DNA of 41,001 bases from Gammaproteobacteria bacterium. Its GTDB lineage: Bacteria; Pseudomonadota; Gammaproteobacteria; SZUA-140. Shown one piece after another: positions 27,430 through 35,614 of this stretch. The position numbers and the translations under genes are program-made. Numbering within the stretch: the first letter of the stretch is position 1; each line of letters opens with the position of its first letter. The notes below the pieces were generated by a model. That model had not been told where the DNA came from and did not search any database. It saw only the letters and a program-made list of their open reading frames with translations. The stretch spans positions 1 to 41,001 of the forward strand of contig JALSIC010000089.1 in the NCBI GenBank assembly GCA_026981935.1, given 5' to 3'.

Positions 27430-30400
27430 TCAACGCCTGCGCCGGCGTTCCTGCCACTGCAGGATCAGGCCATAGATCACCGGCAACACCACCAGGGACA
27501 GCAGCGTGGTGGTGAGCATGCCGCCCACCATGGGCGCGGCGATGCGCTGCATGACCTCGGAACCAGTGCCGCTGCCCAGCATGATGGGTATGAGACCGGC
27601 GATCACCGCTGTCGCGGTCATGGTGATGGGCCGGACACGCTCGGAGGTGCCCTGGAACACGGCTTCCTGGATGTCGGCAGTACTCAGGCGCACCCGGTCC
27701 GGCGCCAGGCCTTCCTCCTGGGCACGCCGGTGGCGCAAGGACTGGATGGACTCGTTGATGAAGGTGAGCACCAGCACGCCGATCTCCGCTGCCACTCCGG
27801 CCAGGGCGATAAAGCCCACGGCCACGGCCACGGAGAGATTGAAGCCATAGAAGTAGACCAGCCAGATGCCCCCGATGAGGGCAAAGGGAATGGACAGCAT
27901 CACCACCAGCGGCGCGGTGACATTGCGGAAGTTGAAATAGAGCAGCAGAAAGATCATCAGCAGGGTGGCCGGGATCACGATGCGCAGGCGCTTGGCCGCC
28001 CGCTCCATGAACTCGAACTGTCCAGACCAGGTCACGGTATAACCCGGCGGGATCTCCACCTGCTCCGCCAGTACTTCCTTGGCGCGGGCGACGAAGCCGC
28101 CGATATCCGAGGTCTTGATATCCACGTAGATCCAGGCATTGGGCCGGGCATCCTCGCTCTTGATCACCGGCGCCCCGCGGCGCAGGGTCAGCTCCGCCAC
28201 CTGGGACAGGGGAATCTGCGCCCCGGTGGGCGTGGGAATGAGCACCCGGCGCAGCTGCTCGGGACTGTCGCGCAGCTCCCGTGGATAGCGCAGGTTGACG
28301 GGATAGCGCTCAAGGCCCTCAACGGTATAGGTGATGTTCATCCCGCCAACCGCCGACATGATCACGTCCTGCACGTCGCCCACGGTGAGGCCGTAACGGG
28401 CCGCCTCCTCCCGGTCGATGTCGAAATCGAGGAAATAACCGCCCACGGCCCGGTCGCCGAAGGCCGACAGGGTATCGGGGATGGTCTTCATGGCCTGCTC
28501 GATGGCGGTGGACAACTGCTGCAGGACATTGAGATCCGGACCGCTCACCTTGATGCCGATGGGTGTCTTGATACCCGTGGAAAGCATGTCGATGCGGGTC
28601 TTGATGGGCATGGTCCAGGCATTGGCCAGCCCGGGAAAGCGGATCGCCTTGTCCATCTCCGCCATCAGCGCCTGGGTGGTCTTTTCCGGATCGGGCCATT
28701 CCTCCCGTGGCTTGAGACGGATGATGGTCTCCATCATGGAAAGCGGCGCGGAATCGGTCGCCGTCTCGGCCCTGCCCACCTTGCCGAACACCGTCTCCAC
28801 CTCGGGAAAGGTGCGCAGGATCTTGTCGGTCTGCTGCAGCAGCTCCTTGGCCTTGGTGATGGAAATGCCGGGGAAGGTGGTGGGCATGTAGAGGATGTCA
28901 CCCTCGTCCAGGGGCGGCATGAACTCGCTGCCCAGTTTACTCAAAGGATAGGCAGTTGCACCCAGCAAGCCTAAAGCCACCAAAAGCGTGATGACCCGCC
29001 AGCGCATGGTGAGGCGCAGCACCGGCGAATGCAGCGCATGCAGAATGCGGTTCACCGGATTCTTCGCCTCGGGCATGATCTTGCCGCGAATGAACAGGCC
29101 CATGAGCACCGGCACCAGGGTCACGGCCAGCAGTGCCGCGGCGGCCATGGAATAGGTGCTGGTAAAGGCCAGCGGACTGAACAGGCGTCCCTCCTGGCCC
29201 TGCAGGGTAAAGATCGCCACATAGGAGACGGTGATGATGAGCAGGGAGAAAAACAGTGCCGGTCCCACTTCCTTGGCGGCATCGGCCACGGCCGCCCAGC
29301 GCTGCATGGGCGTGAGCCTGCCGCCCGCCGCCCGGCCGGCCCGTTCCAGGTGCTTGTGGGCATTCTCGATGAGCACGATGGCGCCGTCCACCATGGCACC
29401 GATGGTGATGGCGATGCCGCCCAGGGACATGATGTTGGCATTGATGCCCTGCCAGCGCATGGCGATGAAGGCCATCAGAATACCCACCGGCAGGGCGACG
29501 ATGGCCACCAGGGCGGAGCGGGCATGGAGCAGGAACAGCATGCAGATCAGGCTCACCACGATGAATTCCTCGATGAGCTTGTCCCGCAGATTGGCCACGG
29601 CCCGCTCGATGAGATCACCGCGGTCATAGACCGGCACGATCTCCACGCCCTCCGGCAGGCCTGCCTCCAGTTCCTTGAGCTTGGCGCGCACGCCGCGGAT
29701 GGTGGACAGGGCGTTCTCGCCGAAGCGCATCACCACCACCCCGCCGGCCACCTCGCCCTCGCCGTTGAGCTCGGCCACGCCGCGGCGCAGCTCCGGCCCC
29801 AGCTTCACCGTGGCCACGTCCTTGAGCCGGATGGGCGTGCCGCGGGCGTCCACGCCCACCGGGATCTGCTTGAGATCCTCGATGGACTGGATATAGCCAC
29901 GGCCGCGCACCATGTACTCGGTCTCGGCCATCTCCACGAGGCGTCCGCCGACATCATTGTTGGAACGCTTGATGGCCATGCGCACCTTGGACAAGGGAAT
30001 GTTGTAGGCCAGCAGCGCATTGGGATCCACTTCCACCTGGTACTGCTTGACATACCCCCCTACCGAGGCCACCTCGGCGACGCCGGGCACCGTCTGCAGG
30101 GGGTAACGCAGGTACCAGTCCTGAATGGAGCGCAACTGGGCCAAGTCCAGGCGCCCGCTGCGGTCCACCAGGGCATACTCATAGACCCAGCCAACCCCCG
30201 TCGCATCCGGGCCGAGGGTGGGCGTCACGCCTGCCGGCAGACGGCCGCTGACATAGTTGAGGGATTCCAGCACGCGGGAACGCGCCCAGTACATGTCAGT
30301 GCCGTCCTCGAAGATGATGTAGACGAAGGACAGGCCGAAGAAGGAATAGCCCCGCACCACCTTGGCGTAGGGCACCGCCAGCATGGCGGTGGTCAGCGGA

Positions 30401-30600
30401 TAGGTCACCTGATCCTCCACCACCTGGGGCGCCTGGCCCGGAAACTCGGTGAAGACGATCACCTGAACGTCGGAAAGGTCAGGTATGGCGTCCAGAGGTA
30501 TGGTACGCACGGCCCACAAGCCTGCGACTACTATCAGAAATGTGGCAATGAGCACCAGAAAGCGGTTGCGCAGGGAGGCATCGATGATCGCCTTAATCAT
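27430..30600 (-). CDS. cusA: CusA-like heavy-metal RND efflux pump
   Basis: Proton-driven inner-membrane pump of the HME-RND family, 1056 residues with the usual 12-helix, two-repeat layout. The fourth-helix region AITIGAMVDGAIVLIENAHK matches the copper/silver (CusA) subgroup rather than CzcA. Periplasmic methionines in SMMETIIRLKP and RIDMLSTGIKTPIG align with the CusA substrate methionines 573 and 623. The third, in SAVGGMNITYTVEG, is shifted by one position relative to Met672 of E. coli. FSGQFEFMERA and FIALAGVAAEIGVLVL are further landmarks. The start overlaps the adaptor gene by 8 bp. It works with the flanking adaptor and outer-membrane factor to export metal from the periplasm. Confidence 0.93.
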   Translation of the reverse strand: MIKAIIDASLRNRFLVLIATFLIVVAGLWAVRTIPLDAIPDLSDVQVIVFTEFPGQAPQVVEDQVTYPLTTAMLAVPYAKVVRGYSFFGLSFVYIIFEDGTDMYWARSRVLESLNYVSGRLPAGVTPTLGPDATGVGWVYEYALVDRSGRLDLAQLRSIQDWYLRYPLQTVPGVAEVASVGGYVKQYQVEVDPNALLAYNIPLSKVRMAIKRSNNDVGGRLVEMAETEYMVRGRGYIQSIEDLKQIPVGVDARGTPIRLKDVATVKLGPELRRGVAELNGEGEVAGGVVVMRFGENALSTIRGVRAKLKELEAGLPEGVEIVPVYDRGDLIERAVANLRDKLIEEFIVVSLICMLFLLHARSALVAIVALPVGILMAFIAMRWQGINANIMSLGGIAITIGAMVDGAIVLIENAHKHLERAGRAAGGRLTPMQRWAAVADAAKEVGPALFFSLLIITVSYVAIFTLQGQEGRLFSPLAFTSTYSMAAAALLAVTLVPVLMGLFIRGKIMPEAKNPVNRILHALHSPVLRLTMRWRVITLLVALGLLGATAYPLSKLGSEFMPPLDEGDILYMPTTFPGISITKAKELLQQTDKILRTFPEVETVFGKVGRAETATDSAPLSMMETIIRLKPREEWPDPEKTTQALMAEMDKAIRFPGLANAWTMPIKTRIDMLSTGIKTPIGIKVSGPDLNVLQQLSTAIEQAMKTIPDTLSAFGDRAVGGYFLDFDIDREEAARYGLTVGDVQDVIMSAVGGMNITYTVEGLERYPVNLRYPRELRDSPEQLRRVLIPTPTGAQIPLSQVAELTLRRGAPVIKSEDARPNAWIYVDIKTSDIGGFVARAKEVLAEQVEIPPGYTVTWSGQFEFMERAAKRLRIVIPATLLMIFLLLYFNFRNVTAPLVVMLSIPFALIGGIWLVYFYGFNLSVAVAVGFIALAGVAAEIGVLVLTFINESIQSLRHRRAQEEGLAPDRVRLSTADIQEAVFQGTSERVRPITMTATAVIAGLIPIMLGSGTGSEVMQRIAAPMVGGMLTTTLLSLVVLPVIYGLILQWQERRRRR

Positions 30601-32320
30601 GCTCCATGCCTCCCTGTCCGCCCTTGCCACTCTTCACGGGCATGGCATGGTCGCCGGAGGCATGCTTCATGGACGCCTGCGCAGAAGACATGGCACCATG
30701 ATCCATGGCGGCCTCATGCCCCCCATCTCCATGCTGCATGTCCATGGATTTCCGGCCCATCCCCGCGTCATGATCCATCTTCATGGCGCCATCCATTTTC
30801 ATGTCCATTTTCATGTTCATCTGCCCATCCATAGACGGCGCACCCTCCTGACCGCCCTTGTCCTGCCGGGGCATGTCCTCCATGCCTTCGTGTGCCGGAG
30901 GCGCCGCTTCCTGCTGCTGCCGGGCCGCCGATTCCAGCATCTTGGCCGTCGCTTCGCGCAGTTTGGACTCGGAGTCGATGAGGAACTGGGCCGAGGTGAC
31001 CACCTCCTCGCCGGCGCGCACACCGCTCAGGATCTGGGTCATGCCGTCGCTGCTCACGCCCACTTCCACGACGCGGGGCTCGAACTTGCCGGGACCGCGC
31101 ACTACGAAAACCAGTTCGCGACTGCCGGAACGCACGATGGCTTCCTCCGGCACCACCACGGCATCCACCTGGCGCCCGGCGTGAATGGTCACGTCGGCGA
31201 ACATCTCGGGTTTGAGCATGCCGTCCCGGTTGTCGAACTCGAGGCGTACCTTGACGGTGCGGGTCTTGGCCTCGAAATAGGGATAGATGTAGGTGATGCG
31301 CCCGCGGAAGGTGCGGCCCGGAATGCCCGCGAGCTTCATCTCCGCCTCATCGCCCGGCTGCACCCAGGGCAGTTCATTCTCGAAAACGTCCACATAGACC
31401 CAGACCCGGGAGAGATCCGCAATCTGGTACAGCTCGGTGCGTGGCGTCACGAACTGTCCCTCGCGCACGCCCACCTTGATGACCACCCCGTCGAAGGGCG
31501 AATGGATGTGGACGTATTTCTTGATCTTGCCCGTCTTCTCCAGCTCGCGGATCTGGTGTGGGGCCATGTCGAACAGTTCCAGGCGCTCGCGGGCGGACTC
31601 CACCAGCTCGACCGCACCCCGGCGGATATCCTCGAAGGGGCTGTTCTCCAGTACCTTGCGGTTCTGCAGGGCCAGCAGATACTCCTCCTGGCTGGACACC
31701 AGTTGCGGTGAATAGATGCTCAGGAGGATCTGGTTTTTTCTCACCTGCTCACCGGTCTTGTCCACGCGCATCTTCTCGATCCACCCCTCCACCTTGGGAT
31801 GGAGCCGGGTGAGATGTTCCTCGTCGAAGTCCACCCGCCCCACGCTGCGCACGGCACGGGTCAGGATGCGCCGCTCGGCACGAGCCGTACGCACGCCGAT
31901 ATTCTGGACCGTCACCGGATCGATCTTCACCGTGCCTGCCGGCTCGTCCGCGGCGCTGTCTTCATCGGCGTAGACCGGGATGTAGTCCATACCCATCTCG
32001 TCCTTGGCAGGCACCGGCGAGGTGATGGAGGGATTCATGGGATGACGATAGAAAAGCGGCTTGCGCTCTTTTTTTCCGGCATCCTGATCGTCGGCGTACA
32101 CCGGGATGTAATCCATGCCCATCTCGTCCTTCGCCGGCACCGGCGAGGTGATGGAGGGGTTCATGGGATGACGATAGAACAATGGCTTGCGCTGTGCCTG
32201 TTGTTGCCCGGCGGCAGGCGCCATGGATGTGACTTGCTCCTGCTGCTGAGCCAGCCAGTAGCCGCCACCCAGGCCGGCCGCCAGGGCGATGATCCCCATG
32301 AGTAATGCTGTCTTATTCAT
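30593..32320 (-). CDS. cusB: CusB-like periplasmic adaptor with duplicated metal-binding domain and Met-rich tail
   Basis: Membrane fusion protein of 575 residues linking CusA and CusC. After an N-terminal anchor helix (residues 5-24) come two copies of the heavy-metal-binding domain (about 44-76 and 86-118), each with LFYRHPMNPSITSP and KDEMGMDYIPVYAD. The adaptor core follows (IDPVTVQNIGVRTARAE, LHPKVEGWIEKM, lipoyl-type hairpin, beta-barrel DLSRVWVYVDVFENEL). The last about 95 residues form an unusual Met/His/Asp-rich tail (MNMKMDMKMDGAMKMDHD, MDMQHGDGGHEAAMDHGAM), probably binding Cu(I)/Ag(I). The family norm is about 400-500 residues; the excess is these added metal-binding parts. It overlaps both neighbours by 8 bp. 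Confidence 0.93.
   Translation of the reverse strand: MNKTALLMGIIALAAGLGGGYWLAQQQEQVTSMAPAAGQQQAQRKPLFYRHPMNPSITSPVPAKDEMGMDYIPVYADDQDAGKKERKPLFYRHPMNPSITSPVPAKDEMGMDYIPVYADEDSAADEPAGTVKIDPVTVQNIGVRTARAERRILTRAVRSVGRVDFDEEHLTRLHPKVEGWIEKMRVDKTGEQVRKNQILLSIYSPQLVSSQEEYLLALQNRKVLENSPFEDIRRGAVELVESARERLELFDMAPHQIRELEKTGKIKKYVHIHSPFDGVVIKVGVREGQFVTPRTELYQIADLSRVWVYVDVFENELPWVQPGDEAEMKLAGIPGRTFRGRITYIYPYFEAKTRTVKVRLEFDNRDGMLKPEMFADVTIHAGRQVDAVVVPEEAIVRSGSRELVFVVRGPGKFEPRVVEVGVSSDGMTQILSGVRAGEEVVTSAQFLIDSESKLREATAKMLESAARQQQEAAPPAHEGMEDMPRQDKGGQEGAPSMDGQMNMKMDMKMDGAMKMDHDAGMGRKSMDMQHGDGGHEAAMDHGAMSSAQASMKHASGDHAMPVKSGKGGQGGMEHD
31964..32191 (-). repeat. Internal duplication of the metal-binding domain in the adaptor gene
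   Basis: Two units 126 bp (42 codons) apart encode 33 identical residues. The DNA differs at several silent positions (for example CATACCC against CATGCCC and GGATTC against GGGTTC). Perfect protein identity with silent differences points to selection for the sequence rather than very recent copying. Confidence 0.88.
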
Positions 32321-33674
32321 GTACCGTCTCCTTGCCGATGGCCGCCGCCAGCCGGGCGAGGGCCTGATTGGCCTCGCTCAGCGCCTTCCAATACTGCACC
32401 TGGTAATTGAAGAGCGTGATCTGAGCGCGCACCAGATTGAGAAAATCCACCTTGTTGACCTGATAACCTGCCCGCATGGAAGCCACCGTCTGCGTCGCCT
32501 GGGGGATGATGCCATCGCGGAACAGGGACACCTGCTGGCGCGCCCGCTCGTAATCCGCCAGTGCCGCGGCGACCTCGGCCCGCACCCGGGCCCAGGCATC
32601 GTGACGGGCATAGCGCTCGCGGTTCAATTCGCTTGTGCGCTGATCCACCTGCTTGTCCTGGCGGGTGGCGGTGTGAATGGGCAGGTTCATGCTGAACATG
32701 AAACTGGCGAAATCGGCACGGTCACTGCCGTCGGGGTTTTCACCACTGCGAAAACCATAGGTCGCGCCGAGGCGGAAATCGGGATAATAGTCCTTCTTCG
32801 CCAGCTCCAGGCGCAGCCTGGCAGCCTCGATGCGGCGCGCCCGCTGGCGCAACAGGGGGCGCGTGTTTTCCGCCTCGGCATAGAGTGCGTCGCTTGCCTG
32901 CAGTTCGGCGAGCGTCTCTTCCACACGCTGGGAGATTTGCACGGGCGCCCCTGCTGGCCGGTCCAGCAGGGCATTGAAACGGGCCGCCACGGTGCTGCGC
33001 AGGCCCTGCAGGGCAATCTCATGATCGAGAAGCTTGGACAATTCCACCTGGGCCAGCAACACGTCCTGTTGCAGCCCCTTGCCCACCTTGTACTTGGTCT
33101 GGGCGATGGTGACGAACTGGCGCAACAGTTCCTGGTTGCTGGCCACGATTTCCAGGGCACGATCCAGATAGAACAGGTTCCACCACAGGGTGCGCACGTC
33201 GCGCATGAGCTTGAGGCGCAGTTCCGCGACCTGGTCTTCGGCGGCGGCGGCCTCGGCCAGCGCCGCCTCTTCCTGCAAGGCCAGCTTGCCGGGATAGGGC
33301 AGCATCTGACTGATGCCCACCTGCACCTGGGTCATGGCCTCCTGGGTGAAGGAAAAAGAGTCCACCGGCAGATTCATGACATTGAACATCAACCGGGGAT
33401 CGGGCAGGGTCCCCTTCTGCTCGGGCACTGCCCGCAGGGCACGGGCGCGGGCCTCGATGGCCGCCAGGCCGGGATTGTCGGCCAGTGCCGCCGCCACCGC
33501 CGCTTCCTCGGTATACACGGTCGCGGTCGCCTGAGGTGGCTGCCGGCCATCACCGGCATGGACCGGACTGCTCAGGCTCCAGAGCAACAGGGCCAGCCAG
33601 CCCACCCCGCGCCAGGACACGCTCGCCCTGCGGCGGATGCGATTCTGGTTTCTTGCACTTTCCACGCGTCTCAT
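32313..33674 (-). CDS. TolC-family outer-membrane efflux protein (CusC/CzcC-like)
   Basis: Outer-membrane factor of the tripartite metal efflux system, 453 residues. A basic N-terminus and hydrophobic signal sequence (WLALLLWSLSSPVHAG) precede two OEP repeats of long alpha-helices, the first around LADNPGLAAIEARARALRA and the second around LYAEAENTRPLLRQRARRIEAARLRLELAKKDYYPDFRLGATYGFR. The layout is typical of the CzcC/CusC type. No lipobox is visible after the signal sequence. The stop overlaps the adaptor start by 8 bp. The gene comes second in the operon, after the small Cys-containing protein. Confidence 0.92.
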   Translation of the reverse strand: MRRVESARNQNRIRRRASVSWRGVGWLALLLWSLSSPVHAGDGRQPPQATATVYTEEAAVAAALADNPGLAAIEARARALRAVPEQKGTLPDPRLMFNVMNLPVDSFSFTQEAMTQVQVGISQMLPYPGKLALQEEAALAEAAAAEDQVAELRLKLMRDVRTLWWNLFYLDRALEIVASNQELLRQFVTIAQTKYKVGKGLQQDVLLAQVELSKLLDHEIALQGLRSTVAARFNALLDRPAGAPVQISQRVEETLAELQASDALYAEAENTRPLLRQRARRIEAARLRLELAKKDYYPDFRLGATYGFRSGENPDGSDRADFASFMFSMNLPIHTATRQDKQVDQRTSELNRERYARHDAWARVRAEVAAALADYERARQQVSLFRDGIIPQATQTVASMRAGYQVNKVDFLNLVRAQITLFNYQVQYWKALSEANQALARLAAAIGKETVHE

Positions 33675-33845
33675 TCTCCATCTGCGCGCCGCGATAACGC
33701 GGCGGTCTGCTTGACAAGCTCGTCACCGACGCCGCACAGGATACGGCATTACAACAAGCAAAAAACGTCAGTCCGCCTGCAAGAAAATACAGGCCGGCTT
33801 CTGGTGGAAAAGGGGCCCGGGTCGGTTGCTTCCGCAACCGTCCCT

Positions 33846-34256
33846 TCAGCCCTGGCGTGGAATGGGAGGTCTGAAGGCGGGTGGTACGATGGAGGTCAGG
33901 AGGGGGCGGATCCCCTCAATCTGCAGTCTCTCCATCATGATGGAGGCAGGCACCGCGCCACTGTCGGCGACCAGGCTGCCCAGGCAGGTCACGCAATCAT
34001 GGGCACCACTCTGGCAATCGCTCTGAACCGCCGTCGTGGTATCGCCGTGGCCTGAACCTGGGCCGGCATCAGCCGGCGTGATACCTTGCTCGTCTGACAG
34101 GATACCCGGCAGGACGTCTGACACAATACTTATGTCCGCATTGCCATAGAGGGGACAATCCGTCATGTGCATGGCCGGCCCCGCATAGGCCAGTGGCGCC
34201 CATGCCAGCAGGAAGACCATGAATAAACTGATGAATTTTCTTGTTGCCCCGGCCAT
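33846..34256 (-). CDS. Small exported Cys-containing protein at head of Cus operon (CzcI-like)
   Basis: A 136-residue exported protein with signal peptide MAGATRKFISLFMVFLLAWAPLAYA. The mature part contains MHMTDC near the start, CQSGAHDCVTC in the middle (two CX6C/CX2C-type cysteine pairs with a His), and ends PPAFRPPIPRQG. Small periplasmic proteins of this build, with an RPP-type C-terminus, are often encoded first in Czc/Cus operons (CzcI-like/DUF2946-like), where they may act as periplasmic metal sensors. The similarity is from memory of the pattern and is moderate. It lies 171 bp before the outer-membrane factor gene, same strand. Confidence 0.65.
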   Translation of the reverse strand: MAGATRKFISLFMVFLLAWAPLAYAGPAMHMTDCPLYGNADISIVSDVLPGILSDEQGITPADAGPGSGHGDTTTAVQSDCQSGAHDCVTCLGSLVADSGAVPASIMMERLQIEGIRPLLTSIVPPAFRPPIPRQG

Positions 34257-34312
34257 GAGTCTGGGAATGCTCGACTATCCTGTCTCTTTTGTCAACACAA
34301 ATCACGATAAGT

Positions 34313-35527
34313 TCAGACGCCAGGACGACCGTTTCCCCTGCCGCCGAGACAGGCTTCCACCTGACGGGCAATCTCCTCTTCTTCGCGGGCGTGCATGACC
34401 AGAATCTTCAAGGCGGAATCCCGATGCTGGATCTCCATGACCTCTCCGTTCAAGGCGGCGTCGTTGCGCGCTGCATCGAGGACGATGCCCAGGTGGGCAA
34501 GACCCTGCAGTGCGCCCGCGCGCACCGGCGCAGCGTTCTCCCCCACCCCGCCGCTGAACACCAGCGCATCCACCTGCGGCAGCAAGGCCAGATAGGCACC
34601 GATATATTTGCGTATACGCCGGCAATAGATCGCCAGCGCAAGCCCTGCCACCGCCTCGCCGGCCCCGGCCCTGGCGATGACCTCGCGCATGTCACTGCTG
34701 CCACACAGCCCCTTCAAGCCGCTCTCCCGGTTGAGGGCCGCTTCGATTTCATCGGGGACCACCCCCGCCCGCAGCAGATGAAAAACCACGGCGGGGTCCA
34801 GATCGCCGCAGCGGCTGCCCATCACCAGGCCTTCCAGGGGCGTGAGGCCCATGGATGTGTCCACGCTGCGCCCCTCGGCAACGGCACAGGCACTGGCGCC
34901 ATTGCCCAGGTGCAGGGTAATGAGATGGGTCTCTGTCACCTCCTTGCCAAGCCAGGCCGCGGCCTGGCGCACCAGACTGGCATGGGCCAGGCCGTGAAAT
35001 CCATAACGCCGCACGCCATGACGGCGATACCACCTCTCGGACACTGCATAGCGGAACGCGTCCGGTGCCAGGGTGTGATGAAAGGCCGTATCGAACACCG
35101 CCACTTGAGGAACGCCGGGAAACTGCGCCCGGCACGCACGGATGCCCTCGATGCCGGGCGGGTTGTGCAGGGGTGCGAGGTGATCCAGTCCCGCCAGTGC
35201 CGCCAGCACCTCATCGTCGATGACCGCCGGCGCACTGAAGCGCTCGCCGCCGTGCACGATGCGATGACCGATGGCATCCGGGACAGCCGCGCCGCTGCCT
35301 GCCAGCAATTTCACCAGAAACGCCAGGGCCTCGCCGTGGTCGCGCCAGTGATGTGCCGACACCTGCCGTTGCGGATTCCCATGCCCGTCACGTACTTCAT
35401 GAAGAAGGCGTCCCCCGCGGCCACCAATGCCCTCCATGCGGCCGGCCAGCGAAACGACGCCGGCCGCCCGATCGAAATGGCGATAGCGAAGAGAAGAACT
35501 GCCGGCGTTGATAACCAGTATGCGCAT
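34313..35527 (-). CDS. ackA: Acetate kinase
   Basis: Interconverts acetyl phosphate + ADP and acetate + ATP in the cytoplasm. The protein is 404 residues from the start at 35527 (MRILVINAGSSSLRY, the phosphate loop). Other signatures are GHRIVHGG, VAVFDTAFHHTL, RRYGFHGLAHASLV, LHLGNGASACAVAEGRSVDTSMGLTPLEGLVMGSRCGDLDPAV and FSGGVGENAAPVRA. An upstream in-frame ATG at 35608 would add 27 unlikely residues. It lies 87 bp after phosphoketolase, whose product acetyl phosphate it consumes. The ribosome site is weak. Confidence 0.95.
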   Translation of the reverse strand: MRILVINAGSSSLRYRHFDRAAGVVSLAGRMEGIGGRGGRLLHEVRDGHGNPQRQVSAHHWRDHGEALAFLVKLLAGSGAAVPDAIGHRIVHGGERFSAPAVIDDEVLAALAGLDHLAPLHNPPGIEGIRACRAQFPGVPQVAVFDTAFHHTLAPDAFRYAVSERWYRRHGVRRYGFHGLAHASLVRQAAAWLGKEVTETHLITLHLGNGASACAVAEGRSVDTSMGLTPLEGLVMGSRCGDLDPAVVFHLLRAGVVPDEIEAALNRESGLKGLCGSSDMREVIARAGAGEAVAGLALAIYCRRIRKYIGAYLALLPQVDALVFSGGVGENAAPVRAGALQGLAHLGIVLDAARNDAALNGEVMEIQHRDSALKILVMHAREEEEIARQVEACLGGRGNGRPGV

Positions 35528-35614
35528 GCGAAGTAAGGCGCGCTTTTCAGCGTGTTTCCTGATGTCGCAAGTGATTCTAGCAGTGGCGCATAGAACCTGG
35601 GCGTCCAAGGGAAT

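Noticed and set aside
27388-34055. Several long plus-strand frames (400-600 residues) opposite the Cus genes
   Set aside because: All are antisense shadows of recognised RND, adaptor and TolC genes and show the same His/Gly/Gln-rich composition.
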